From Streptomyces pristinaespiralis (GTDB taxonomy: Bacteria; Actinomycetota; Actinomycetes; Streptomycetales; Streptomycetaceae), in assembly GCF_001278075.1 (NCBI RefSeq), contig NZ_CP011340.1:6321501-6385500 (forward strand): a DNA stretch of 64,000 nucleotides, in the 5' to 3' direction. The number at the start of each line of letters is the position of its first letter. Position 1 is the first letter of the stretch. The translations under genes were made by a program, and so were the position numbers. Positions 48,363 to 57,686 of this stretch are shown piece after piece. Under the pieces are notes generated by a model that had not been told where the DNA came from, searched no databases, and was given only the letters and a program-made list of their open reading frames with translations.

Positions 48363-49655
48363 ATGTCCAGCGACTACTTCATCCCCGACCCGGAGGGTCA
48401 AGTCCCCAACACCGAGGGCTACTTCGGTGCCTTCGGCGGCAAGTTCATCCCGGAGGCGCTCGTCGCCGCCGTGGACGAGGTCGCCGTCGAGTACGAGAAG
48501 GCCAAGTCCGACCCGGCCTTCGCGGCCGAACTGAACGGCCTGATGGTCGACTACACGGGCCGTCCGAGCGCCCTCACCGAGGTGCCCCGGTTCGCCGAGC
48601 ACGCCGGCGGCGCCCGGGTCTTCCTCAAGCGCGAGGACCTCAACCACACCGGCTCGCACAAGATCAACAACGTGCTGGGCCAGGCGCTGCTCACCAAGCG
48701 GATGGGCAAGACGCGGGTCATCGCGGAGACGGGCGCCGGTCAGCACGGCGTGGCGACCGCCACCGCCTGCGCGCTGTTCGGACTCGAGTGCACCATCTAC
48801 ATGGGCGAGATCGACACCCAGCGCCAGGCGCTGAACGTCGCCCGGATGCGGATGCTGGGCGCCGAGGTCGTCGCCGTGAAGTCCGGCAGCCGCACCCTGA
48901 AGGACGCCATCAACGAGGCGTTCCGCGACTGGGTCGCCAACGTGGACCGCACCCACTACCTCTTCGGCACGGTCGCCGGCCCCCACCCGTTCCCCGCCAT
49001 GGTGCGCGACTTCCATCGCGTCATCGGCGTGGAGGCCAGGCGGCAGATCCTGGAGCGGGCCGGGCGCCTGCCCGACGCGGCCGTCGCCTGCGTGGGCGGA
49101 GGGTCGAACGCCATCGGCCTGTTCCACGCGTTCATCCCCGACGCCGGCGTCCGGCTGGTCGGCTGTGAGCCCGCCGGCCACGGCATCGAGACCGGGGAGC
49201 ACGCGGCGACCCTGACCGCGGGCGAGCCCGGCATCCTGCACGGCTCACGTTCCTACGTCCTCCAGGACGACGAGGGTCAGATCACCGAGCCGTACTCGAT
49301 CTCGGCCGGCCTGGACTACCCGGGCATCGGCCCCGAGCACTCGTACCTGAAGGACTCCGGCCGCGGCGAGTACCGTGCCGTCACCGACGACGCGGCGATG
49401 CAGGCGCTGCGGCTGCTGTCCCGCACCGAGGGCATCATCCCGGCCATCGAATCGGCGCACGCCCTGGCCGGCGCCCTGGAGGTCGGACGCGAGCTCGGCA
49501 AGGACGGGCTGATCCTGATCAACCTCTCCGGCCGCGGTGACAAGGACATGGACACCGCCGCCCGTTACTTCGGTCTGTACGACACCGACGCCCGGGTCGA
49601 GGCCGACGCCTCCGCCGACAACGGCGCCGCAGAGATCCAGGGGGACGCCAAGTGA
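48363..49655 (+). CDS. trpB: Tryptophan synthase beta chain
   Basis: PLP enzyme that joins indole to serine. The 430 residues contain the PLP lysine in [30 protein letters not shown], and the phosphate-binding [15 protein letters not shown]. The ATG at 48363 has AAGGAG 10 bp upstream. The stop overlaps the trpA GTG by 4 bp, in line with the 1:1 alpha-beta complex. Confidence 0.98.
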   Translation: MSSDYFIPDPEGQVPNTEGYFGAFGGKFIPEALVAAVDEVAVEYEKAKSDPAFAAELNGLMVDYTGRPSALTEVPRFAEHAGGARVFLKREDLNHTGSHKINNVLGQALLTKRMGKTRVIAETGAGQHGVATATACALFGLECTIYMGEIDTQRQALNVARMRMLGAEVVAVKSGSRTLKDAINEAFRDWVANVDRTHYLFGTVAGPHPFPAMVRDFHRVIGVEARRQILERAGRLPDAAVACVGGGSNAIGLFHAFIPDAGVRLVGCEPAGHGIETGEHAATLTAGEPGILHGSRSYVLQDDEGQITEPYSISAGLDYPGIGPEHSYLKDSGRGEYRAVTDDAAMQALRLLSRTEGIIPAIESAHALAGALEVGRELGKDGLILINLSGRGDKDMDTAARYFGLYDTDARVEADASADNGAAEIQGDAK

Positions 49656-50467
49656 GCGGGAACATCCAGCTGCTGAACGACACGCTCGCCGCGGTGAGGA
49701 GCGAGGACCGGGCCGCGCTCATCGCCTACCTGCCCGCCGGATTCCCGACCGTCGACGTCGGCATCGAGGCGGTCAAGGCCGCGTTCGAGGGGGGCGCCGA
49801 CGTGGTGGAGGTCGGGCTGCCGCACAGCGACCCCGTCCTCGACGGACCGGTCATCCAGACCGCCGACGACATCGCCCTGCGCGGCGGCGTCAGGATCGCC
49901 GACGTGATGCGTACGGTCCGTGAGGCCCACGCGGCCACCGGAAAGCCGGTCCTCGTGATGACCTACTGGAACCCGATCGACCGCTACGGCGTCGAGCGGT
50001 TCACCTCCGAGCTCGCGGAGGCGGGCGGCGCCGGGTGCATCCTGCCCGACCTGCCGGTCGAGGAGGCCGGGCTGTGGAGGGAGCATGCGGAGAAGCGCGG
50101 CCTCGCCACCGTCTTCGTCGTCGCCCCCAGCAGCAAGGATGCCCGCCTCGCGAAGATCACGGCAGCGGGATCGGGTTTCGTCTACGCGGCGTCACTGATG
50201 GGCGTGACCGGCACCCGCGAGTCGGTCGGCGAGCAGGCGCAGGACCTCGTGCGCCGCACCCGCGCCACGACCGCCCTGCCGGTCTGCGTGGGCCTCGGGG
50301 TCTCCAACCCGGCGCAGGCCGCGGAGGTCGCGGCGTTCGCCGACGGTGTGATCGTCGGCTCGGCGTTCGTCAAGCGGATGCTCGACGCACCCGACGACGG
50401 CGCGGCCGTCGCGGCCGTACGGGAACTGGCGGGCGAACTGGCACGGGGTGTGGGCGGAAAGTCGTAG
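49652..50467 (+). CDS. trpA: Tryptophan synthase alpha chain
   Basis: (Beta-alpha)8 subunit that splits indole-glycerol phosphate and channels indole to TrpB. The 271 residues contain [30 protein letters not shown], the catalytic-loop region [14 protein letters not shown], and [19 protein letters not shown] start inside the trpB stop. A terminator follows. Confidence 0.98.
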   Translation: MSGNIQLLNDTLAAVRSEDRAALIAYLPAGFPTVDVGIEAVKAAFEGGADVVEVGLPHSDPVLDGPVIQTADDIALRGGVRIADVMRTVREAHAATGKPVLVMTYWNPIDRYGVERFTSELAEAGGAGCILPDLPVEEAGLWREHAEKRGLATVFVVAPSSKDARLAKITAAGSGFVYAASLMGVTGTRESVGEQAQDLVRRTRATTALPVCVGLGVSNPAQAAEVAAFADGVIVGSAFVKRMLDAPDDGAAVAAVRELAGELARGVGGKS

Positions 50468-50487
50468 CCCGTACGAGTGGATCAGGG

Positions 50488-50517
50488 ACCGGGGAGGCGC
50501 GCACACGCCTCCCCGGT
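50488..50517 (+). terminator. Terminator of trpBA
   Basis: A perfect 12-bp stem (50488-50499 with 50506-50517) with a 6-nt loop, 20 bp after the trpA stop and 13 bp before the GTG of the next gene. Confidence 0.85.
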
Positions 50518-50530
50518 TCGTTTGCGGGGT

Positions 50531-51391
50531 GTGAGCGACAACCAAGAGCGGAAGCGGGGAGCCCGCGAGCGGCTCCAGCAGGAACGGGCGCGGGAAAAGG
50601 CACGCGAGAAGCGCCGCAGGACCCTGATCGTGGCATCGGCCGTGGTGGGCGTGCTGGGGCTGGCCGCGGTGGCCGGCCTGGTGGCCGCCAACAGCGGAGA
50701 GGACGACGGGGGCGGCACCTCGGACGCGGGGCCGCTCCTCGCGCCGAGCGGCGTGCAGGGCGAGGAGGAGCTCGCGATCCCGGTCGGCGCGGCCGACGCC
50801 CCCTCCACCCTCACGGTGTGGGAGGACTTCCGGTGCCCGGCCTGCGCCCAGTTCGAGAACGCTCTGCGCGAGACGATCCATGAACTGGAGAAGGCCGGCC
50901 AGATCAAGATCGAATATCACCTCGCCACCATCATCGACGGGAACATGGGCGGCAGCGGCTCCCTGCGCGCGGCGAACGCGGCGGCGTGCGCCCAGGACGC
51001 CGGGAAGTTCGCCCCGTACCACGACGTGCTGTACATGAACCAGCCGCCCGAGCCGGACGACGCCTTCGCCGACAACGGCAGGCTGATCGAGCTCGCGGGC
51101 AAGGTCGAGGGACTGGACACGCCCGCGTTCCGCAGCTGTGTGGAGGAGGGCAAGCACGACGCCTGGGTGAAGAAGTCCAACGACGCCTTCCGGGCCGGTG
51201 GCTTCAGCGGCACCCCGACGGTGCAGCTCAACGGAGAGTCGATCTTCCCGACGAAGGGGAAGGAGCAGATCTCCGTCGAGAACTTCAAGAAGTGGGTCAA
51301 GGAGGCCAACGAGGGCAAGCCGCCGGGCACCCGGCGGCCGGCGGCGCCGACCGGCGGCGGGAGCGCGAGCCCGGAGGCGTCGCCGTCCTGA
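50531..51391 (+). CDS. Membrane-anchored DsbA-like thiol-disulfide oxidoreductase
   Basis: 286 residues with the same layout as the paralogue at 13792: a basic, helical N-terminus (NQERKRGARERLQQERA), one membrane helix (~35-55), then an extracytoplasmic thioredoxin_4/DsbA domain. The active site is CPAC (WEDFRCPACAQF) and the cis-Pro segment is GGFSGTPTVQLNGE. Two further Cys (AACAQ and RSCVEE) may form a structural disulfide. A Pro/Ser-rich tail ends the protein. GTG at 50531. It is followed by lgt, another envelope gene. Confidence 0.92.
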   Translation: MSDNQERKRGARERLQQERAREKAREKRRRTLIVASAVVGVLGLAAVAGLVAANSGEDDGGGTSDAGPLLAPSGVQGEEELAIPVGAADAPSTLTVWEDFRCPACAQFENALRETIHELEKAGQIKIEYHLATIIDGNMGGSGSLRAANAAACAQDAGKFAPYHDVLYMNQPPEPDDAFADNGRLIELAGKVEGLDTPAFRSCVEEGKHDAWVKKSNDAFRAGGFSGTPTVQLNGESIFPTKGKEQISVENFKKWVKEANEGKPPGTRRPAAPTGGGSASPEASPS

Positions 51392-51549
51392 GGCACGCCA
51401 CGCCGGTGTCGGTTCCCGGACCGGGCGGTGCCTGTGGCGCCCGAGGCCGGTCGCGCGACGCGCGCGACCCTGACCGTGAGTCCCGTCATGAGCGTGCACA
51501 CGGTCATGACCGGGACCCCGGCCGTGACCGTGCCCCGTTACCCAGAAGT

Positions 51550-51582
51550 TGCCGGGCGGGTTGCCGTACGTCCCGCCCGGCA
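51550..51582. terminator. Inverted repeat just upstream of lgt
   Basis: A perfect 11-bp stem (51550-51560 with 51572-51582) with an 11-nt loop. It could end transcription from the DsbA-like gene. It also overlaps the region where the lgt promoter should lie (TAGCGT about 12 bp before the lgt ATG), so an operator role is possible too. Confidence 0.55.
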
Positions 51583-51601
51583 GGGTAGCGTCGGTCCTGC
51601 C

Positions 51602-52576
51602 ATGGACATCGCCTACATTCCCAGCCCGTCGACCGGAGTGATCCACCTCGGACCGCTTCCGCTGCGAGGCTATGCGTTCTGCATCATCATCGGCGTCTTC
51701 GTAGCCGTCTGGTACGGCAACCGGCGCTGGGTCGCCCGGGGCGGCAAGGCCGGAACGGTGGCCGACATCGCTGTCTGGGCCGTGCCGTTCGGCCTCGTCG
51801 GCGGTCGGCTCTACCACGTGATCACCGATTACCAGCTGTACTTCAGCGAGGGTGAGAACTGGGTCGACGCCTTCAAGATCTGGGAGGGCGGCCTCGGTAT
51901 CTGGGGCGCGATCGCGCTCGGCGCGGTCGGCGCCTGGATCGGCTGCCGCCGCCGGGGGATCCCGCTGCCCGCGTGGGCGGACGCCCTCGCCCCCGGAATC
52001 GCCTTCGCGCAGGCGATCGGCCGCTGGGGCAACTGGTTCAACCAGGAGCTGTACGGCAGGGAGACCGACGTCCCCTGGGCGCTCAGGATCACCGAGGGCG
52101 CGAACCGCGAGGCGGGCCTGTACCACCCGACGTTCCTGTACGAGTCCCTGTGGTGCATCGGCGTCGCGCTGCTGGTCATCTGGGCGGACCGCCGCTTCAA
52201 GATGGGTCACGGGCGGGCGTTCGCGCTGTACGTCGCCGCGTACTGCGCCGGCCGCGGCTGGATCGAGTACATGCGCGTCGACGAGGCGCACGACATCCTC
52301 GGCCTGCGGCTGAACGTCTGGACCTCCATCGTGGTCTTCCTGCTGGCGGTCACGTACATCGTGATCTCGTCGCGGACGCGGCCGGGGCGCGAGGAGATCG
52401 TGGAGCCGGCGGCGGTGGACCGGACGAAGTCCGACGCGGCGCCGGGGACCTCGTCCTCGCAGGACGGTCCCGAGGACGGCGCCTCCGAGGAGGACGCCGG
52501 TACGGCGAAGTCCGACGCGGTGCCGGACACGGCACCTGAGTCCGCGGACGCGGCGGAGTCGCCCGGTAAGGCGTGA
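51602..52576 (+). CDS. lgt: Prolipoprotein diacylglyceryl transferase
   Basis: Membrane enzyme that attaches diacylglycerol to the lipobox Cys of prolipoproteins, before LspA acts. The 324 residues hold about seven helices, the essential region LRGYAFCIIIGVF, and the Lgt signature GRWGNWFNQELYG. A ~60-residue acidic, disordered C-terminal tail (after ~262) is an addition seen in actinobacteria. The ATG at 51602 has no Shine-Dalgarno and TAGCGT just upstream, suggesting a nearly leaderless transcript; the frame is open further upstream, without homology. Confidence 0.96.
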   Translation: MDIAYIPSPSTGVIHLGPLPLRGYAFCIIIGVFVAVWYGNRRWVARGGKAGTVADIAVWAVPFGLVGGRLYHVITDYQLYFSEGENWVDAFKIWEGGLGIWGAIALGAVGAWIGCRRRGIPLPAWADALAPGIAFAQAIGRWGNWFNQELYGRETDVPWALRITEGANREAGLYHPTFLYESLWCIGVALLVIWADRRFKMGHGRAFALYVAAYCAGRGWIEYMRVDEAHDILGLRLNVWTSIVVFLLAVTYIVISSRTRPGREEIVEPAAVDRTKSDAAPGTSSSQDGPEDGASEEDAGTAKSDAVPDTAPESADAAESPGKA

Positions 52577-53195
52577 CGCGGGGCGGGACCCGTCCCCCTG
52601 GGCCCACCCCGCTGGGGCCCCCGGGCCGACCTGGCTCAGGCGGTGCGGGCCCCCGGGCCCACCCCGCTGGGGCCCTCGGCCCACCCGGCTCAGGCGGTGT
52701 GAGCCCTCCGGCCCACCCGGCTGGGGGCCCCGGGCCGACCTGGCTCAGGCGGTGCGGGCCCCCGGGCCGACCTGGCTCAGGCGGTGCGGGCCCCCGGGCC
52801 GACCCCGCTGGGGGCCCCGGACCGACTTGGCTCAGGGCGGTGCGGGCCTGGGCCCGCACCACCCCTGCGGGTCCGCTGCGCGGGGCGTGTTCTCCACCCC
52901 GCCCCTTCCCGCTGCATCGATGTGCGGCTTCGCCGCGTGGCGGGGGCAGGCCCCGGACCCGTACCGCCCTGCGGCGGCGTACCGCGCTTCGCCCGGTGCC
53001 CTCAAGCCCCGGGGGCTGACCGTCTCAGCCTCGCCGGCGTTCGAGGCGCGGGGGTCCGGGGGCGGAGCCCCCGAAACACCGCGCGGAGCGCGGTGGCCGG
53101 TCCGGGCGGAGCCCGGTGTCGGGAAGTGGGCCCCCGGCCCCCAGACCGCGGGGGCCGGGGGCCCCACCCAACGGCCACCCATCCACGGCCCCCGT
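52577..53195. other. Gene-free region between lgt and the CitE-like gene
   Basis: 619 bp with no supported ORF between two convergent genes. The first half is an imperfect GC-rich tandem array (52600-52855). The second half contains streptomycete-type intergenic repeats such as GCCGGCGTTCGAGGCGCGGG (from about 53033) and CACCGCGCGGAGCGCGGT (from about 53083). Confidence 0.7.
52600..52855. repeat. Imperfect tandem array downstream of lgt
   Basis: Two short blocks alternate: GGCTCAGGCGGTG (five copies, the last with an extra G) and CCCGCTGGGG or close variants (four copies), separated by GC-rich CCCCGGGCC linkers. The units repeat at about 32 or 53-58 bp. No start codon or ribosome-binding site supports translation. 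Confidence 0.8.
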
Positions 53196-53996
53196 TCAGA
53201 TCTCCTCGCGGCTCGCCAGCGCCAGCGTCCGGCGGGCCGTCGCCACCACCGCCGCGTCGACGAAGCGGCCGTCCGGCAGTGCCAGCGCCCCCGCGTCCGA
53301 CGCGGCCGCCTTCACGATGTCCTCGGCCGCCTCGATCTCCTCCCGCGTCGGGCGGAAGGCGCGTTCGATCACGGGGAGCTGGCGTGGATGGATGGCCGCC
53401 CGGCCGAGGAAGCCGAGGGACCTGCCGTGGGAGCAGGAGGCGTAGAGGCCGTCGAGGTCGAGGATGTCGGGGTAGATCGACTGGGGCGGCGGCGCGAGAC
53501 CCGCGGCCCGCGCGGCCATGACCGTACGGGTGCGGGGCCAGTCGAGACCGGCGTCGCCGCGCAGACCGAGGTCGGCGCGGAGATCCGATTCGCCGAGCGC
53601 GATCCCGGCGACGGCGTCGTGCGCGGTCGCGATCGCGTATGCGTGTTCCACCGCGAGCGCCGACTCGATGAGCGGGTACAGGGGTACGCCCGGTGCGCGG
53701 GCCGCGATCTGCTGGATGTCAGTGGCGTATGCGACCTTGGGGATACGCAGGGCGCTGAGGCCCGGCAGCCCGGCGAGGGTCTCGACGTCATGGGGGGAGT
53801 TGATGCGGACATGGACGGGGAGCGGCTGGGGGGACGACAGCAGGTCGGCCGTCGCGTCGAGGGCGTACGGCTTGCGGCCCTGTGCGACGGCGTCCTCGAG
53901 GTCGACGATGACGATGTCGGCCTCGGTGGCGAGGGCCTTGAGCACCACCTCCGGACGGTCGCCCGGTGCGTAGAGCCAGGTGAGGGGGATGGTCAT
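53196..53996 (-). CDS. CitE-like CoA-ester lyase (HpcH/HpaI aldolase family)
   Basis: 266 residues of the CitE/malyl-CoA lyase barrel. It has LYAPGDRPEVVLKAL at the N-terminus, the acidic metal-site region VIVDLEDAVAQGRK, VRINSPHD, and the second acidic motif IALGESDLRADLGL, followed by AIHPRQLPVI. Such enzymes cleave 3-hydroxyacyl-CoAs such as malyl-, citramalyl- or citryl-CoA. Last gene of a seven-gene operon; its ATG overlaps the CoA-transferase stop by 4 bp, implying the pair act in sequence. The acid substrate is unknown. Confidence 0.9.
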   Translation of the reverse strand: MTIPLTWLYAPGDRPEVVLKALATEADIVIVDLEDAVAQGRKPYALDATADLLSSPQPLPVHVRINSPHDVETLAGLPGLSALRIPKVAYATDIQQIAARAPGVPLYPLIESALAVEHAYAIATAHDAVAGIALGESDLRADLGLRGDAGLDWPRTRTVMAARAAGLAPPPQSIYPDILDLDGLYASCSHGRSLGFLGRAAIHPRQLPVIERAFRPTREEIEAAEDIVKAAASDAGALALPDGRFVDAAVVATARRTLALASREEI

Positions 53997-55225
53997 AGTG
54001 CCCCTTGGGTGCGGAGTGCGGTGATGTCGGTGGGGGTCAGGCCGAGTTCGGTCAGCACCTCCTCGGTGTCGGCGCCGTGCGGCCGGCCGGCCCAGCGGAT
54101 ACGGCCGGGGGTCTCCGACAGCCGGAAGATGACGTTCTGCATACGCAGCGTGCCGAGTTCGGGGTCCGGTACTTCCGTGATGGTCCCGAGCGCCTGGTAC
54201 TGCGGATCGTCCATGACGTCGCTGATGTCGTAGACGGGGGCGACGGCGGCCTCCGCCTTCTCGAACGCGTCGACCACTTCGTCGCGGGTCCGGCGGGCGA
54301 TCCAGCCTCCGACGGCGTCGTCGAGTTCGCCGGCGTGTTCTGCGCGGCCTGTTCCGGTGGCGAACCACGGCTCGTCGACGAGCTCGGGCCGCCCCACCAG
54401 GTGCATGACGCGTTCCGCGACGGACTGGGCGGAGGTGGAGACGGCGAGCCAACTGCCGTCCGCGGTGCGGTAGATGTTGCGCGGCGCGTTGTTGCGGGAG
54501 CGGTTGCCCGTGCGGGGCTGGATGTAGCCGAGCTGGTCGTACCAGAGCGCCTGCGGGCCCAGCACGGCCAGGATCGGTTCGATGATCGCCATGTCGACGA
54601 CCTGGCCGCGGCCGGTGGTCGCGCGGGCGGCGAGCGCGGTCATCACGGCGTAGGCGGTGGCGAGGGCGGCGACCGAGTCGGCGAGGCCGAAAGGGGGGAG
54701 GGTCGGCGGGCCTTCCGGTTCGCCGGTGGCGGCGGCGAAACCGCTCATCGCCTCGGCGAGGGTGCCGAAGCCCGGGCGATGGGAGTACGGGCCGAACTGC
54801 CCGAAGCCGGTGACCCGGGCGAGGACCAGCCGGGGGTTGGCCGCGCTCAGTTCGTCCCAGCCCAGCCCCCATCTCTCCAGGGTGCCGGGGCGGAAGTTCT
54901 CCACGACCACGTCGGCGGTCGCGGCGAGACGGAGCAGGGTCTCCCGGCCGCCGGGGGCGGACAGGTCGAGGGTGACGTTGCGCTTGTTGCGGCCGAGGAC
55001 CTTCCACCACAGCCCGACCCCGTTCTTCGCGGGGCCGTGGCCGCGTGACGGGTCGGGGCGGGTGGGGTGCTCGACCTTGACGACCTCGGCGCCGAAGTCA
55101 CCGAGCATCGTCGCGCACAGCGGACCGGCGAAGAGGGTCGCGAGGTCGAGGACACGCAGACCCTCCAGCGGAAGGGGGTTCCGGGGAAGGGGATTCGAGG
55201 GGAAGGGGGAAGAAGCGGGGCTCAT
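53993..55225 (-). CDS. Class III CoA-transferase (CaiB/BaiF family)
   Basis: 410 residues. Family blocks: LRVLDLATLFAGPLCATMLG and DFGAEVVKVEHPTRPDPSRG at the N-terminus, RNKRNVTLDLSAPGGRE, VVVENFRPGTLERWGLG, and the GRGQVVDMAIIEP region where family members have the catalytic Asp. It moves CoA between carboxylic acids. The ATG at 55225 overlaps the ribokinase stop by 4 bp; a longer in-frame start at 55321 would run into the kinase gene. It probably makes the CoA ester that the next enzyme cleaves. Confidence 0.92.
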   Translation of the reverse strand: MSPASSPFPSNPLPRNPLPLEGLRVLDLATLFAGPLCATMLGDFGAEVVKVEHPTRPDPSRGHGPAKNGVGLWWKVLGRNKRNVTLDLSAPGGRETLLRLAATADVVVENFRPGTLERWGLGWDELSAANPRLVLARVTGFGQFGPYSHRPGFGTLAEAMSGFAAATGEPEGPPTLPPFGLADSVAALATAYAVMTALAARATTGRGQVVDMAIIEPILAVLGPQALWYDQLGYIQPRTGNRSRNNAPRNIYRTADGSWLAVSTSAQSVAERVMHLVGRPELVDEPWFATGTGRAEHAGELDDAVGGWIARRTRDEVVDAFEKAEAAVAPVYDISDVMDDPQYQALGTITEVPDPELGTLRMQNVIFRLSETPGRIRWAGRPHGADTEEVLTELGLTPTDITALRTQGAL

Positions 55226-56109
55226 GAGGCGGCGTCGATCTCGGCGCGGTACGGCATGGACGAGGACGCTCCCGGGCGCTGGACGGACAGGGCGGCGGCC
55301 GCGCATGCCCAGGCCAGGCACTGTCGCGGCGGCTTCTTCTCACCGAGGGCCACCGCCAGGGCGCCGACGAAGGTGTCTCCCGCAGCGGTGGTGTCCACGG
55401 CGTGCACGGCAGGTGCGGGCACGCTGATCGGCTCGGTGCCCCGGGCCGCGTACAGACAGCCCGCGGACCCGAGGGTGATCACGACCTCCGGGACCTGACG
55501 CAGCAGTTCCTGTGCCGCGGCGTGGTGGTCGGCGATGCCGGTGATGGTGGCGGCCTCGTGCTCGTTGGGCACCAGCAGATCGGTGGCGGCGAGGAGTTCG
55601 GGCGGCAGCGGCTGGGCCGGGGAGGGGGTGAGGACGATCCGCACCCCGTGGCGGCGGGCGGCCTCGGCGCCGTCGAGGACGGCGCTGAGGGGAAGTTCGA
55701 GCTGGAGGAGCAGGGTGTCCGCGGTGGCGATGAGGGCTTCCTCGCCGGGCGCGAGGGCGGTGACGGTGCCGTTGGCGCCCGGGATGACGACGATGGCGTT
55801 GCCGCCCTCGTCGTTGACGACGATGTGGGCCGTGCCGGAGGGCCCCTCGGCGGTCCTGAGCAGGTCGGTGTCGACACCGCACGATTCGAGGGTGTGCCGC
55901 AGCTGCGGGCCGAACGCGTCGGATCCGACCGCGCCGATCATCGCGACCTCGCCGCCGGCGCGTGCCGCGGCGACGGCCTGGTTGGCGCCCTTGCCGCCGG
56001 GGACCGTGCGGAACTCGCGTCCCGTGACGGTCTCCCCGCGTTCGGGCGCGTGCGCCACGAAGGCGACGAGGTCCATGTTGGTGCTGCCGAGCACCACGAT
56101 GCCTGTCAT
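55222..56109 (-). CDS. rbsK: Ribokinase-family (PfkB) sugar kinase
   Basis: 295 residues, complete. VLGSTNMDLV at the start, substrate-binding GGKGANQAVAAARAGGEVAM, and the C-terminal PfkB signature DTTAAGDTFVGAL with the catalytic Asp. This matches ribokinase rather than fructokinase or adenosine kinase. It should phosphorylate ribose or a similar sugar. Locked by 4-bp overlaps between an ADP-ribosylglycohydrolase gene and the CoA-transferase gene, which suggests it handles a sugar released by the glycohydrolases. Confidence 0.92.
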   Translation of the reverse strand: MTGIVVLGSTNMDLVAFVAHAPERGETVTGREFRTVPGGKGANQAVAAARAGGEVAMIGAVGSDAFGPQLRHTLESCGVDTDLLRTAEGPSGTAHIVVNDEGGNAIVVIPGANGTVTALAPGEEALIATADTLLLQLELPLSAVLDGAEAARRHGVRIVLTPSPAQPLPPELLAATDLLVPNEHEAATITGIADHHAAAQELLRQVPEVVITLGSAGCLYAARGTEPISVPAPAVHAVDTTAAGDTFVGALAVALGEKKPPRQCLAWACAAAALSVQRPGASSSMPYRAEIDAAS

Positions 56110-57686
56110 GGGCGGAGTGCCTCCTTGAGCGTGAGGTGGGCGAGCGTGTCGAAGCCGACGCCGTCGAACCCGGTGACGGAGGTGGCGAGCCGGTTCTTGA
56201 GCGGGGTGGTCCACCGGTCGGGCAGCGCGTCCGGCCGCCCGGCCAGCAGGCCGGCCAGCGATCCGGCCGTCGCGCCGTTCGAGTCGGTGTCGAGCCCGCC
56301 GGACACGGCGCGGCAGATGGAGCCGGTGAAATCACCGTCGGCGTGGGTGAGTGCGGCGACGAGCAGTGCGGCGTTGGGCAGCACGTGCACCCAGTGGTAG
56401 GCCCCGTACTCGGCGTGGACGCTGTCGACGGCGTCGGTGAAGTCGGCGTGCTCCCCGGCCGCCCGGACGCCGAAGCGCACGGCGGCGGCGAAGCGTGAGC
56501 GGGGCGGGACGACGGTGAGGCCGGCGGCGATCGCCGCGTGCACATCGGCGGTGCCCGCGGCCGCGGCGGCGATGGCTGCGGCCGTGAACATGGCGCCGTA
56601 CACACCGTTCGCGGTGTGCGTGAGCGCGGCGTCGCGGTACGCCTGTGCGGCGGCGGCGGCGGGTTCACCGGGGTTGGTCCAGCCGTGGACGTCGGCGCGG
56701 ATGGCCGCGCCGATCCATTCGCGGAACGGGTTGCGGTGGGAGGCGGTCAGCGGGGGCTCGATGCCGTAGAGGAGGTTGCGGTAGGCGACGCGCTCCGCCG
56801 TGAACGTGCGGCCGGCGGGCAGCTCGTCCAACCACAGCCGGGCGACGTCGTGGGTCGTGAAGTCCCTGCCGTGGCGCTGAAGGAGAAGGAGGCCGAGGAG
56901 GGGGTAGTTGAGGTCGTCGTCCTCGGGCATGCCGTCGATGTTCTCGGCGAGGGAGGTGGGGGCGCTGCGCCGGTTCCAGGGGTGGGCGGCGGCGAGCTCC
57001 GGCGGAAGGCCCTTGGCGGTGAACCAGGTGGTGAGAGGCCAGTTGCCGGTGGCGCGGGCGATGTCGCGGATGGCCTGGAGCGGCAGCTTCTCGACGGGCT
57101 TGCCGAGCAGACACCCGGCGGCGCGCCCGAGCCAGGCGGCGTGCAGCGCGTCTTCGAGCTCGCGCCCCGGCCGGGGTCGTGGTGTGTCCGCCGGGCCGGG
57201 GGCGCGCGTCGTGCGCGGAGCGCTGCCGGCTGAATCGGACGACTCGTACGGCTCGGATGGCCGGTACGACTCGTGCGTCTCAAACCACTGGTGCGGCCCG
57301 TACGGCTCCACAGTGGTGACACCGGTGCCGCCTGCCGGAGCAACGGGGGACGTCCGCCCCCTCTCGCCGCCCGCCGAGTCGTCGCCATGGGCCGCCGGGG
57401 CCGGGTGACAGGCTGCCGTGATGCCGGTGAGCGACGTCGGCTCGTCGGCGGCCGACGGGCAGGGCAGGGCCGCCAGTTCGCCGAGCAGTTCCTCCGCCAG
57501 TGCGCGCAGCGCGCCCGGCGCGGGCACCGGTGACGCGCCCCCGCGCTCCGGGGCGAGCGCGCCGCCCGCCGCCAGCCAGCGGTCCCGGACCGGCGCCCCG
57601 TCCCTGCCGTCCTCTTCCGCCTGCCTCAGTTCATGGCCGATCAGGTCCTCGGGCTGGACCCAGGTCAGCCGCAGCGCCTGCGTCAT
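56106..57686 (-). CDS. ADP-ribosylglycohydrolase family protein, paralogue 1 (variant metal motif)
   Basis: 526 residues. The first ~190 form an Ala/Pro/Gly-rich extension without recognisable fold. The DraG/ARH domain then starts at ALHAAWLGRAAGCLLGKPVEK. The first metal motif reads MPEDDDLNY in place of the usual TDDT. The C-terminal motif SGGLDTDSNGATAGSLAGLL keeps the D-x-D-S ligands. The EDDDLNY form is found in a distinct ARH subgroup with unknown substrates. ATG at 57686 overlaps the stop of paralogue 2. Confidence 0.88.
   Translation of the reverse strand: MTQALRLTWVQPEDLIGHELRQAEEDGRDGAPVRDRWLAAGGALAPERGGASPVPAPGALRALAEELLGELAALPCPSAADEPTSLTGITAACHPAPAAHGDDSAGGERGRTSPVAPAGGTGVTTVEPYGPHQWFETHESYRPSEPYESSDSAGSAPRTTRAPGPADTPRPRPGRELEDALHAAWLGRAAGCLLGKPVEKLPLQAIRDIARATGNWPLTTWFTAKGLPPELAAAHPWNRRSAPTSLAENIDGMPEDDDLNYPLLGLLLLQRHGRDFTTHDVARLWLDELPAGRTFTAERVAYRNLLYGIEPPLTASHRNPFREWIGAAIRADVHGWTNPGEPAAAAAQAYRDAALTHTANGVYGAMFTAAAIAAAAAGTADVHAAIAAGLTVVPPRSRFAAAVRFGVRAAGEHADFTDAVDSVHAEYGAYHWVHVLPNAALLVAALTHADGDFTGSICRAVSGGLDTDSNGATAGSLAGLLAGRPDALPDRWTTPLKNRLATSVTGFDGVGFDTLAHLTLKEALRP

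Noticed and set aside
51428..51601. In-frame upstream extension of lgt
   Set aside because: No homology to Lgt, and it contains the inverted repeat and a likely -10; the ATG at 51602 gives the normal N-terminus.
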